Source: Hufsiella ginkgonis
GTDB taxonomy: Bacteria > Bacteroidota > Bacteroidia > Sphingobacteriales > Sphingobacteriaceae
DNA length: 64,000 bases
Reading direction: 5' to 3'
Assembly: GCF_009834915.1 (NCBI RefSeq)
Contig: NZ_WVHS01000002.1
Coordinates: forward strand, 930,001 to 994,000
This document shows, piece after piece, positions 16,101 through 24,601 of the stretch (the stretch's first letter is position 1; every line of letters begins with the position of its first letter). The notes under the pieces were generated by a model, which did not search any database, was not told the origin of the DNA, and was given only the letters and a program-made list of their open reading frames with translations. A program made the position numbers and the translations under genes.

Positions 16101-16999
16101 TCACGCTGCCTGTATACAGCCCGGTGGAACCTGTTCTTTACCCCGTATTTGCGGAGAAACAGCTCAGGGTTTTCATCAAGCGCGACGACCTGATCCACCC
16201 TTACATTTCGGGTAACAAATGGCGTAAGCTCAAGTACACGCTGCGCAGGGCGGAGCAGGAACAGAAACGGCACCTGGTCACCTTTGGCGGCGCGTGGTCA
16301 AACCATCTCGTGGCTACGGCGTGCGCTGCGGCAAAGTTCGGGTTCAAAAGTACCGGCTTTGTTCGGGGCGAAGAGATACAAAACCTGGCGCTCACATTAT
16401 GCCGCATCTTTGGGATGCAGCTTATCTTCACCTCGCGGGAAAGCTATCGCGATAAGCAAGCCCTGTTTAACCAACATTTTGGCAATGATTCCCAGGGATT
16501 TTTTATCGATGAAGGTGGCGCCGGGCCGGATGCGGTTAAGGGCTGCGCAGAACTGGCGGACGAACTTGCCACAGATTTTGACCACGTATTCTGCGCCTGC
16601 GGGACCGGCACCACCGCAGCCGGTCTCTGGAACGGACTTCACCTGCGGGGCCGCTCCCACACCCTGCACCTGGTGCCGGTGCTAAAGGAGGGAGAGCGCT
16701 TACCCGGAACCATACAACACCAGCTGACGGGTAAATTCGACGGCCATATTCATCCCGGCTACCACTTCGGCGGGTACGCTAAATGCCCGCCATCGTTAGC
16801 CGCTTTCATTATGGACTTCGGGGCGGCCACCGGGATTCTCCTCGACCCCGTTTACACGGGGAAACTCGTTTACGCAGTTGCTGATATGGCTGTTAAAAAC
16901 CAGTTCAAACCGCATCAAAAGCTGCTTATTATCCACTCCGGCGGCCTGACCGGCATCGCCGGGAAACTCAACGATTTCAGCTTTAATTTGATTTCCTGA
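16097..16999 (+). CDS. PLP-dependent deaminase, ACC deaminase/D-cysteine desulfhydrase family
   Basis: 300 aa, fold-type II PLP enzyme. IKRDDLIHPYISGNKWRKLKY carries the PLP-binding lysine, GGAWSNHLVATA the substrate loop, and GTGTTAAGL the phosphate-binding loop. Members act as D-cysteine desulfhydrases or 1-aminocyclopropane-1-carboxylate deaminases; the exact substrate cannot be assigned here. The start is a TTG inside TTGA that overlaps the stop of the DUF6588-like gene, implying translational coupling. A similar TTGA junction occurs at 61790. Confidence 0.85.
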   Translation: MITLPVYSPVEPVLYPVFAEKQLRVFIKRDDLIHPYISGNKWRKLKYTLRRAEQEQKRHLVTFGGAWSNHLVATACAAAKFGFKSTGFVRGEEIQNLALTLCRIFGMQLIFTSRESYRDKQALFNQHFGNDSQGFFIDEGGAGPDAVKGCAELADELATDFDHVFCACGTGTTAAGLWNGLHLRGRSHTLHLVPVLKEGERLPGTIQHQLTGKFDGHIHPGYHFGGYAKCPPSLAAFIMDFGAATGILLDPVYTGKLVYAVADMAVKNQFKPHQKLLIIHSGGLTGIAGKLNDFSFNLIS

Positions 17000-17081
17000 T
17001 ATATTTTAGGCAATTTGCAACGTTTTTTTACAGAACTTAATCTTAAATGTATCCTGTAGTTAAAACGTTTATTTATTCACA

Positions 17082-18308
17082 ATGATCAACCACGTATACG
17101 AAGCATTTGCTGTACCGGGCTTCCTGCTTTTTATGGCCATCGAGTTTATCTATGCGCGCCGTAAAAAGAAAAAGGAGATCTTTAAGTTTAGCAGCTCCAT
17201 TACTAATATCAGTATTGGAGTGGCGGACCGGTTGATGGACCTTTTCTTCTCCGGCAGCTTTTACGCACTCTATTATTACGTTTACAAAAATTTTCATTTC
17301 TTCGATATTGGCAAATCATGGTACGTTTGGGTGATCCTTATCCTGGCCACCGACCTGGTGTGGTACTGGTACCATCGCCTCGGCCATGAGGTGAATGTAC
17401 TCTGGGGTGCGCACATCGTCCATCACCAAAGCGAAGAATTTAATTACACGGTCTCCGCACGTATCACCATTTTCCAGGCTTTTGTGCGCACCGTTTTCTG
17501 GAGTTTCCTGCCGCTTGTGGGCTTTCACCCCGATATGGTGATCCCGATCCTGTTGTTCCACGGCGCTTATTCTTTCTTTACGCATACTCAGATGATCGGG
17601 AAACTTGGCTTCCTTGAAAATATCCTCATCACACCTTCACATCACCGGGTACACCACGCTTCCGACGAAAAGTACCTGAATAAAAATTATGGAGACGTTT
17701 TCGTGTTTTGGGATATGCTGTTCGGCACGTTCCAGCGCGAGCAGGAAGCGCCCACCTATGGCATCACGCATCCGCTGAAAAGCAACAGCTTTTTATGGCA
17801 GCATTTTCACTACGTATTGGAGATCGCGGTAGCGGTAAACCGGGCTGCCACCTTTAAGGATAAGTTCCTCGCCGTGTTCGGTCCGCCGGAAAACATGGAC
17901 CCGCGAATTCGCCCGGCGCTCGAACGCAAGTACAAGATCCATACGGAAAAGGCACAGACTAACGCAAACTTCCGGTTTTACCTTAATTTCCAGCTGGCCG
18001 TGAGCATTATTTCGCTGTTTGTGATGTCGGTGATGTACGATCAAATGGAAACAGCTTCTATTGTAGCCATCTCCTCCACCATTCTCGTTACGCTGATTAA
18101 TTGCGGCGCGTTACTCGAACAGAAAAGATGGATCTACTATCTCGAGATCATCCGCTTTTTTATCCCGATCATTTACGTAAGTCAGCAGTATGCAGGTCCC
18201 GAATTCCTGATCACCATGACGGTTACTTTCATTATCGTTTCCATGCTGTTCCCGCTGCAGGAATGGTACCATAAACGGTTATTCGAGGAAAGACCGGAAC
18301 TGGCGTAG
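17082..18308 (+). CDS. Sterol desaturase/fatty acid hydroxylase family membrane protein
   Basis: 408 aa. Several hydrophobic helices surround the di-iron histidine boxes HRLGHE (about residue 98), HIVHHQSEE (about 110) and HRVHHASDE (about 187), with a further H in FFTHTQ. The family hydroxylates or desaturates lipids using oxygen. The C-terminal third has an extra block of membrane helices (residues 300-395), as in alkylglycerol monooxygenase-like members. The substrate is unknown. It is followed 51 bp later by lysine 6-transaminase on the same strand. Confidence 0.88.
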   Translation: MINHVYEAFAVPGFLLFMAIEFIYARRKKKKEIFKFSSSITNISIGVADRLMDLFFSGSFYALYYYVYKNFHFFDIGKSWYVWVILILATDLVWYWYHRLGHEVNVLWGAHIVHHQSEEFNYTVSARITIFQAFVRTVFWSFLPLVGFHPDMVIPILLFHGAYSFFTHTQMIGKLGFLENILITPSHHRVHHASDEKYLNKNYGDVFVFWDMLFGTFQREQEAPTYGITHPLKSNSFLWQHFHYVLEIAVAVNRAATFKDKFLAVFGPPENMDPRIRPALERKYKIHTEKAQTNANFRFYLNFQLAVSIISLFVMSVMYDQMETASIVAISSTILVTLINCGALLEQKRWIYYLEIIRFFIPIIYVSQQYAGPEFLITMTVTFIIVSMLFPLQEWYHKRLFEERPELA

Positions 18309-18359
18309 AGAAAATGGGGAATGGAAAATTTCCCTTAACATTGCATAAAGCATCCTGCC

Positions 18360-19691
18360 ATGTATAAACTAACCGTTTCCCCGGGAGACGTTCAGCAAAC
18401 CTTGTCGAAGCATATTCTTGCCGATGGGTACGACCTGACGTTCGATATGGAAAAGAGCAACGGTGTACGGATCTTCGATTCCCGGTACCAGCGCACGCTG
18501 CTTGATTTCTTTACCTGTTTTGCGTCGGTTCCGCTGGGGTATAACCATCCCAAGATGACCGGCGACGAAGCGTTTAAGAATAGTCTCCTGATGGCTGCGC
18601 TTACCAACCCTTCTAATTCAGACATTTACACCACCCAATATGCCCAATTTGTAGAAACGTTCTCCGGGTTCGGGATCCCCTCCTACCTGCCGCATGCATT
18701 TTTTATCTCCGGCGGTGCGTTGGCCATCGAAAATGCCCTGAAAACAGCGATGGACTGGAAAGTCCAAAAGAATTTCGCAAAAGGATACACTAGGGAGGTA
18801 GGGACAAAAGTGATCCACTTCGAGCATGCGTTTCACGGACGCACCGGTTACACGCTGAGCCTCACCAACACCCTGCCCGAAAAAACGCGCTGGTATGCCA
18901 GGTTTAACTGGCCAAGGGTGTCGGCGCCTTACATCAGGTTCCCCCTTAACGACGAAAACCACGCGGACCTGTTACAAAGGGAAAAAACATCCCTGAAAGA
19001 AATTCGCGAAGTATTTTCGGCCAATAAGGACGAAATCTGCGCGATCATTATCGAGCCCGTTCAATCTGAGGGCGGCGACAATCACTTCCGGCAGCAGTTC
19101 CTGGAGCAGCTCCGCCAGCTGGCGGATGAAAACGAATGCATGCTGGTGTATGACGAGGTACAAACCGGCGTTGGCCTTACGGGTAAATTCTGGTGCCATG
19201 AACACTTTGGAGAGAAGGCCCGCCCGGATATCCTCGCCTTCGGCAAGAAGATGCAGATTTGCGGAATACTGGCAGGCGCCAAGGTCGACGAAATAGAGAC
19301 CAATGTTTTCCGCGTTCCCTCAAGGATCAATTCTACCTGGGGCGGCAACCTCACCGACATGGTGCGAGCCACCCGCATTCTCCAGATCATTGAAGAAGAC
19401 AACCTGGTGGAAAACGCGGCCACCATAGGCAGCTATCTTAAAGATGAGCTGGCAAAAGTGGCGGAAAATGATCAGCGCATCAGTAATGTTCGCGGACGGG
19501 GCCTGTTAACGGCCTTCGATTTCCCGGATAAAGAAATGCGGAACCGTTTTGTACAAAAAGGGATGGAAAAGCATGTAATGTTCCTGGGATGCTCACACAA
19601 CAGCATCCGGTTCAGGCCCGCCCTGATCATGGAGCGGGAACATATCGACGAAGGTATCGCTGTAATGAAAGAGGTGCTGGCTGAGTTATAA
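18360..19691 (+). CDS. lat: L-lysine 6-transaminase
   Basis: 443 aa, class III aminotransferase. The opening stretch (SPGDVQQTLSKHILADGYDL), HAFHGRTGYTLSLTNT and the PLP lysine in AFGKKMQICG (about residue 297) match lysine epsilon-aminotransferase rather than ornithine or GABA transaminases. It transfers the epsilon amino group of lysine to 2-oxoglutarate, yielding a product that cyclises to piperideine-6-carboxylate. No downstream dehydrogenase is seen here, so the pathway (lysine breakdown or an osmolyte/secondary product) is open. It is convergent with bshB1, overlapping by 6 nt. Confidence 0.88.
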   Translation: MYKLTVSPGDVQQTLSKHILADGYDLTFDMEKSNGVRIFDSRYQRTLLDFFTCFASVPLGYNHPKMTGDEAFKNSLLMAALTNPSNSDIYTTQYAQFVETFSGFGIPSYLPHAFFISGGALAIENALKTAMDWKVQKNFAKGYTREVGTKVIHFEHAFHGRTGYTLSLTNTLPEKTRWYARFNWPRVSAPYIRFPLNDENHADLLQREKTSLKEIREVFSANKDEICAIIIEPVQSEGGDNHFRQQFLEQLRQLADENECMLVYDEVQTGVGLTGKFWCHEHFGEKARPDILAFGKKMQICGILAGAKVDEIETNVFRVPSRINSTWGGNLTDMVRATRILQIIEEDNLVENAATIGSYLKDELAKVAENDQRISNVRGRGLLTAFDFPDKEMRNRFVQKGMEKHVMFLGCSHNSIRFRPALIMEREHIDEGIAVMKEVLAEL

Positions 19692-20405
19692 CAAGCTGAA
19701 CAAGTCAGTTACTCCAAGCAGTTTCCGGGACACAAAACCTTCGCCATACTCTGCACCGATGGATTTACCGAACTCCCTGGCCCGTCCCTCCACGATCCTG
19801 AGAAATGCGGGCGAGGAAATATAAGTAGCATCAGGCTCGTCGTAATCAGGATTAAAGAACTGCGTTTTATAAGCCAGTATCGACTTCAATTTATTGTCCC
19901 ACTGCGCTGTTACATCGAGAATGATATCCGGTTGATGGTATTGGTCCTGTATAAATTCGAGTACCAGTTTGGGGCGCCAGGGCTCCTGGACCTCCTCCGC
20001 ATCGTGCGTAACGATCTTTCTTAATCCTGCCAGGAAAGCGGCATCGTTTACCAGGTCGCTGGCACGTCCATGATCGGGGTGCCGGTCGGCAGGCGCGTTA
20101 GTAAAAACAATTTCGGGCTGGTGCTTCCGGATCGCGTGGATAACCTGTAGTTGGTGCGCTTCGTCGTTCCGGAAAAAGCCATCGCGCATGGCGAGGTTAC
20201 CACGCATAGACAGGCCCAGGATTGCCGCGGCATCCGCCGCTTCTTTATCACGGGTTTCTGCGGTGCCGCGCGTGCCGAGCTCGCCGCGCGTCAGGTCGAT
20301 GATCCCGGCTTTTTTTCCCTGGGCAATATATTTCAGGAGCGTCCCGGAACAACCCAGCTCTGCATCGTCGGGATGCACAGCCAATACCAGCAGGTCTAAT
20401 TTCAT
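19686..20405 (-). CDS. bshB1: Bacillithiol biosynthesis deacetylase BshB1
   Basis: 239 aa, LmbE-like zinc deacetylase. AVHPDDAELGCSGTL (residues 9-23) and APADRHPDHGRAS carry the zinc-binding residues. LTRGELGTRGTAETRDKEA is typical of BshB1, which deacetylates GlcNAc-malate to GlcN-malate, the second step of bacillithiol synthesis. Its ATG overlaps the TGA of the glutathione peroxidase gene (ATGA), pointing to an operon DUF4294-gpx-bshB1. Confidence 0.92.
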   Translation of the reverse strand: MKLDLLVLAVHPDDAELGCSGTLLKYIAQGKKAGIIDLTRGELGTRGTAETRDKEAADAAAILGLSMRGNLAMRDGFFRNDEAHQLQVIHAIRKHQPEIVFTNAPADRHPDHGRASDLVNDAAFLAGLRKIVTHDAEEVQEPWRPKLVLEFIQDQYHQPDIILDVTAQWDNKLKSILAYKTQFFNPDYDEPDATYISSPAFLRIVEGRAREFGKSIGAEYGEGFVSRKLLGVTDLFSLL

Positions 20406-20914
20406 TGCAGAACGGGCATCAGGTCCAGTAAACGCTGGATCCGTTTAACGATCCTTCCGGAATCGGGCTTGGTGAAGGGATAATAGTAATCCTCTACCTC
20501 GCCTTCGCGATTGATCAGGTACTTATGAAAGTTCCACCTTGGGGAGGCGCTGTTGCGGCCGTTCTGGCGTCTAGCCGCGAGGAACTTATATAGCGGGTGG
20601 GCTTTGGCGCCCCGCACATGGATCTTATCAAAAACAGGGTATTTGGTGTGGAAGTTCATCTTGCAGAACTTCCCGATGGCCGAACCTTCCAGGGGTTCCT
20701 GCCCGCCGAAATCGTTAGAGGGAAATGCCAGGATCTCGAAATCCTCGCTTCCGACAAGTTGCCTCAGGTGCTCCAGATTTTCCAGTTGGGGGGTAAATCC
20801 GCATTCGGAAGCGGTATTTACAATGAGAAGAACTTTATTCCTGTACTCACTTAAACTTATCGTTTCGCCGTTCAAACGCTGAACTTCGAACTGATAAATA
20901 CTCTTATCACTCAT
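20402..20914 (-). CDS. Glutathione peroxidase family thiol peroxidase
   Basis: 170 aa. The peroxidatic Cys38 lies in NTASECGFTPQ (Cys, not selenocysteine). FPSNDFGGQEP supplies the Gln and PRWNFHKYLI the Trp and Asn of the tetrad. Such bacterial enzymes usually reduce peroxides with thioredoxin. The neighbouring bshB1 suggests bacillithiol as a possible reductant (inference). It is coupled to bshB1 by a 4-nt overlap. Confidence 0.92.
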   Translation of the reverse strand: MSDKSIYQFEVQRLNGETISLSEYRNKVLLIVNTASECGFTPQLENLEHLRQLVGSEDFEILAFPSNDFGGQEPLEGSAIGKFCKMNFHTKYPVFDKIHVRGAKAHPLYKFLAARRQNGRNSASPRWNFHKYLINREGEVEDYYYPFTKPDSGRIVKRIQRLLDLMPVLQ

Positions 20915-20917
20915 GCT

Positions 20918-21535
20918 TTAATTATATCTGTATTCTATTGACTGTATAATAGCCTCAATGTCACGCTGTTCCTGGGGATCATATTTTTCTTTGAGATCGT
21001 GCCCGAACACACGCGCCACCACCTGGTAGCTGAAGGCCGTTATCCCGCCTTTAAGCTGTCTCACCATTTCGTAGCTGCTGTTACCGGTTTCACGATCAAT
21101 CAGCTTGATCAGGATCTCGCCCTGCGTAATGGTCATATTCTTCACTTCCTTATTAAACATGTCTTTGATCTGCTGCTCGCAGGCCTTTACCAGCTTTTTC
21201 TGGGCTTTGCGATCGCCCGTGAGGGCCAGGTCCTTTTGCAGCTGGGCGTACCGGTTCCTGGCGAAGATGGCATAAGGCCATACTTTTAGCACATTGTAAC
21301 GAAGGCGATTATATTTTGCCCGTTCTTCGGCGGTGAGTATCCTGCCTTTAGCCCGGATATCGATATCCGACAAGGGAAGCCAGGGGATCATCACATCGTT
21401 CACCTTTGTTAAGGCCACCGTTAACGTATCATTTTTCCCCTTCACATAAGGATCATACTTTTCCGGTTCCTGGGCAAAAGCGGTGATGCCTGACAGGAGG
21501 AGTGAGATCGCAGCGATGTACCTAAAAATTTTCAT
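20918..21535 (-). CDS. DUF4294 family secreted protein
   Basis: 205 aa with a signal peptide (ending AFAQ). The conserved block RYNVLKVWPYAIFARNRYAQL and ITQGEILIKLIDRETGNSSYEMVRQLKGG matches DUF4294, a Bacteroidota family of unknown function. It is the first gene of the DUF4294-gpx-bshB1 unit; gpx starts 3 bp after its end. A TAATTTTG -7 element lies at 21550-21557. Confidence 0.85.
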   Translation of the reverse strand: MKIFRYIAAISLLLSGITAFAQEPEKYDPYVKGKNDTLTVALTKVNDVMIPWLPLSDIDIRAKGRILTAEERAKYNRLRYNVLKVWPYAIFARNRYAQLQKDLALTGDRKAQKKLVKACEQQIKDMFNKEVKNMTITQGEILIKLIDRETGNSSYEMVRQLKGGITAFSYQVVARVFGHDLKEKYDPQEQRDIEAIIQSIEYRYN

Positions 21536-21549
21536 ATATTAGATAAGTG

Positions 21550-21557
21550 CAAAATTA
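21550..21557 (-). promoter_or_regulatory. -7 element (TAATTTTG) upstream of DUF4294-gpx-bshB1
   Basis: TAATTTTG on the minus strand, ending 14 nt before the ATG at 21535. It is the likely promoter of the three-gene unit. Confidence 0.5.
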
Positions 21558-21636
21558 CATTAAATTTCGTTTACTTATTAATACAACATCTGTGGAATAG
21601 TAACCCAACGAGTTTGTTTACGGCTTTCAGCGATCG

Positions 21637-21765
21637 CCTGTCAGCTGTCAGCTCCTTAAAGTAGCTTAAATTACAGGGGAAGAACAATTTAGCGGGTTAA
21701 AATAAGCACATTTAAGTTAGATAAACCGGGCTGACAGCTGATTGCTGAAAGCTGATCACTGAAAA
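21637..21765. repeat. Inverted repeat of CTGACAGCTGATTGCTG-type words
   Basis: The left arm GTCAGCTGTCAGC (near 21637-21653) is the reverse complement of GCTGACAGCTGAT (near 21729-21741), with about 75 bp between. The right side continues as imperfect copies (GCTGAAAGCTGATCACTGA) up to the spoT start. The layout resembles the repeat at 2974-3117. Confidence 0.5.
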
Positions 21766-23994
21766 ATGAAAGAACTACTCATCGATCTCGAAGCCGAAAA
21801 ACTGGAAATCCTGAAGCGATACCGGGCGCTTTTACGGGCATGCAAATCAACTTTACAAAAAGGTGACAAACGCATGATCCGGCGGGCGTTCGATATGGCG
21901 CTGGATAGCCACAAAGATATGCGGCGCAAATCCGGCGAGCCTTATATTTATCACCCCATCGCGGTGGCGCAGATTGCAGCGGAAGAGATCGGGCTTGGCA
22001 CCACCTCGATCGTTTGCGCGCTGCTGCATGATGTGGTGGAGGATACCGCTATCACGCTTGAGGAGATCGAACAGGAATTCGGTAAAAAAGTGGCCCGCAT
22101 TATCGATGGGCTCACCAAGATTTCGGGAGTTTTCGACACGAACAGCTCGTTGCAGGCCGAAAATTTCCGCAAGATGCTGCTTACCCTGGCAGACGACGTG
22201 CGGGTGATCCTCATCAAGCTCGCGGACCGGCTGCATAATATGCGCACCATGGATTACATGCCGCGTGACAAACAGCTGAAGATCTCCTCCGAAACCGTGT
22301 ATCTCTATGCGCCGCTGGCGCACCGGCTCGGGCTCTACGCGATGAAGTCGGAGCTGGAAGACCTGGCCATGAAGTACATGGAATCTGAGACTTACAAGTT
22401 CATTGCTAAAAAGCTGAATGAGAAGAAAACGGAACGCGAGCTGTATATCCGGAATTTTATTGAACCGATAAAAGACATCCTGATGGAGCAGGGGCTGCAT
22501 GCGCAGGTTTATGGACGGCCGAAATCCATCCATTCGATCTGGAATAAAATGCGCAAGAAAAGTATTCCTTTTGAAGAAGTGTACGATCTTTTTGCGATCC
22601 GCATTATCCTGGAGAGTGACCCGGAGCACGAGAAATCTGACTGCTGGAAGGCGTATTCCATCGTTACCGACCTCTACCGGCCCAATCCCGACAGGCTGCG
22701 CGACTGGGTTTCATCGCCAAAAGCCAACGGATACGAGTCGCTGCACACCACCGTGATGGGTGCCAAAGGCCAGTGGGTGGAGATCCAGATCCGTACCAAA
22801 CGTATGAACGAGATCGCCGAGAAAGGATTTGCGGCACATTGGAAATACAAAGAGTCGTCAGCCGAGCATGGCCTCGATATCTGGATCCAGAAGGTGCGCG
22901 AGTTGCTGAGCAACCCCGAATCTAATGCGCTCGACTTCCTGGACGACTTTAAAATGAACCTCTTTTCTGACGAGATCTTCATTTTTACTCCCAAGGGAGC
23001 GCTCATCCAGTTACCGATAGATGCCACGGCGCTTGATTTTGCGTTCGAGATCCATTCAGATCTCGGGGCAAGCTGTATCGGCGCAAAAGTAAACCATAAG
23101 CTGGTGCCGCTTTCTTATAAGCTGCAGAACGGGGACCAGGTAGAGATCATTACCTCATCAAAACAGTCGCCGAAAGAAGACTGGCTGAATTTCGTGGTAA
23201 CCGCCAAAGCCAAAGCCCGGATAAAATCGGCCCTGAAAGAAGAAAAGCGCCGCATCGCGGAAGAAGGTAAAGAGATCCTCGAACGGAAACTTAAGTCGCT
23301 GAAAATCACTTATAATACCGACAACATTTACAAGCTTACCTATTTTTTCAAGCTGAACTCTTCACTCGATCTCTTTTACGAAGTAGGCCGTGGAAAGATC
23401 GACCTCCGCGACCTCAAGGACTTCCACGCATCTGAAAAGCTGGTAGAGAACCGCTCTCCCGAGAAGATCGAAAGCGCCCAGATAGAAGGCTTGATGAACC
23501 GGGTAAAAGCCAAGGATAGCGATACGTTGCTCATCGGCGAAGACCTCCAGAAAATAGATTACAAGCTGGCGAACTGCTGCAACCCGATCCCGGGCGACGA
23601 TGTGTTCGGGTTTATTACCATTAACGAAGGGATCAAGATACACCGCACTAATTGTCCGAATGCCACCAAGCTGATGTCGAACTACGGTTACCGGATCGTA
23701 AAAGCGCGGTGGACTTCGCAGAAAGAACTCGCCTTTTTAACCGGGCTGCGCATACGGGGGATAGATGACGTGGGCCTTATTAACAAGCTTACTACCGTGA
23801 TATCCAACGACTTTAAGGTAAACATGCGCTCTATTACCGTGGATAGCAACGACGGGATCTTTGAAGGCTCCATTATGGTTTACGTAAATGACACGCAACA
23901 TCTCGATAACCTCATTAAACGTTTAAAACAGGTAAAAGGCGTAACGGCAGTCACCCGGTTCGACTCGCAGGCGGCGGTAACGAGTAATGGTTGA
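21766..23994 (+). CDS. RelA/SpoT family (p)ppGpp synthetase/hydrolase
   Basis: 742 aa, full length for a bifunctional Rel. The HD hydrolase domain has YIYHPIAVAQIAAEE and LLHDVVEDT (about residues 86-94). The synthetase domain has YGRPKSIHSIWNKM and YESLHTTVMG. A TGS domain (IFIFTPKGALIQLP), a Cys-containing region and a C-terminal ACT domain (LRIRGIDDVGLINKLTTVIS) follow. It makes and degrades the stringent-response alarmone. The intact HD motif argues for hydrolase activity as well. Confidence 0.95.
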   Translation: MKELLIDLEAEKLEILKRYRALLRACKSTLQKGDKRMIRRAFDMALDSHKDMRRKSGEPYIYHPIAVAQIAAEEIGLGTTSIVCALLHDVVEDTAITLEEIEQEFGKKVARIIDGLTKISGVFDTNSSLQAENFRKMLLTLADDVRVILIKLADRLHNMRTMDYMPRDKQLKISSETVYLYAPLAHRLGLYAMKSELEDLAMKYMESETYKFIAKKLNEKKTERELYIRNFIEPIKDILMEQGLHAQVYGRPKSIHSIWNKMRKKSIPFEEVYDLFAIRIILESDPEHEKSDCWKAYSIVTDLYRPNPDRLRDWVSSPKANGYESLHTTVMGAKGQWVEIQIRTKRMNEIAEKGFAAHWKYKESSAEHGLDIWIQKVRELLSNPESNALDFLDDFKMNLFSDEIFIFTPKGALIQLPIDATALDFAFEIHSDLGASCIGAKVNHKLVPLSYKLQNGDQVEIITSSKQSPKEDWLNFVVTAKAKARIKSALKEEKRRIAEEGKEILERKLKSLKITYNTDNIYKLTYFFKLNSSLDLFYEVGRGKIDLRDLKDFHASEKLVENRSPEKIESAQIEGLMNRVKAKDSDTLLIGEDLQKIDYKLANCCNPIPGDDVFGFITINEGIKIHRTNCPNATKLMSNYGYRIVKARWTSQKELAFLTGLRIRGIDDVGLINKLTTVISNDFKVNMRSITVDSNDGIFEGSIMVYVNDTQHLDNLIKRLKQVKGVTAVTRFDSQAAVTSNG

Positions 23995-24035
23995 CGACTG
24001 ATAGCTGACGGCTGATAGCTGATAGTTAATAACCC
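23995..24035. repeat. Degenerate CTGATAGCTGA tandem words
   Basis: Four imperfect copies of (A)CTGATAGCTGACGG-like words directly after the spoT stop. They are related to the words at 2974-3117 and 21729-21765. No clear long stem forms here. Confidence 0.4.
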
Positions 24036-24044
24036 AATTGTCCG

Positions 24045-24075
24045 TTGCTAATTGTTCTTTATAATATTACCTTTG
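24045..24075 (+). promoter_or_regulatory. Promoter of the Fur-family gene
   Basis: TTG at 24045-24047, 20 nt, then TACCTTTG at 24068-24075, a good Bacteroidota promoter. It places the start site near 24082 and therefore supports the ATG at 24096 over the upstream ATG at 24045. Confidence 0.6.
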
Positions 24076-24095
24076 CCTCTTACTACATCACTTAT

Positions 24096-24569
24096 ATGGC
24101 AGTACAAGAAACCATTGATATGGTTAGAAAGATTTTCGAGGCCTATCTCGAAAATAAAAGCCTACGTAAAACTCCTGAGCGTTTCGCTATCCTGGAAGAA
24201 ATATACTCGAGAAGTGACCATTTCGATGTGGAGTCGCTTTACATTCACATGAAGAATAAAAAATATCGTGTAAGCCGCGCCACGGTATACAATACGCTTG
24301 AACTGCTTGTTTCCTGCGACCTGGTGACCAAACACCAGTTCGGCAAGAACATGGCGCAGTTCGAAAAATCGTACGGGTACAAACAGCACGACCATATCAT
24401 TTGCCTTAATTGCGGTAAAGTGGTGGAATTCTGCGATCCGCGGATCGGCCAGATCCAAAGCATGATGGGCGACCTGCTGAAATTCGAGATCAAACACCAT
24501 TCATTAAACATGTACGGTGATTGCGCGAAGCTGAAACAGGGCTTTTGCGAATCATATTCCAAAAATTAA
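24096..24569 (+). CDS. Fur family transcriptional regulator
   Basis: 157 aa from the preferred ATG at 24096 ([12 protein letters not shown]). An upstream in-frame ATG at 24045 lies in the promoter and is unlikely. The winged helix ([38 protein letters not shown]) is followed by a dimerisation domain with [17 protein letters not shown]. The CxxC and His residues suit a structural zinc site. It is probably an iron- or peroxide-responsive repressor; Fur versus PerR or Zur cannot be separated by eye. purA follows 32 bp later. Confidence 0.88.
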   Translation: MAVQETIDMVRKIFEAYLENKSLRKTPERFAILEEIYSRSDHFDVESLYIHMKNKKYRVSRATVYNTLELLVSCDLVTKHQFGKNMAQFEKSYGYKQHDHIICLNCGKVVEFCDPRIGQIQSMMGDLLKFEIKHHSLNMYGDCAKLKQGFCESYSKN

Positions 24570-24601
24570 CTTAACTTTTTTACCAGTATAATCCATAATT
24601 A

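Noticed and set aside
21853-22629. 258-codon frame antisense to spoT
   Set aside because: Complement of a well-supported conserved gene; composition is that of a shadow frame, rich in His, Arg and Phe without domains.
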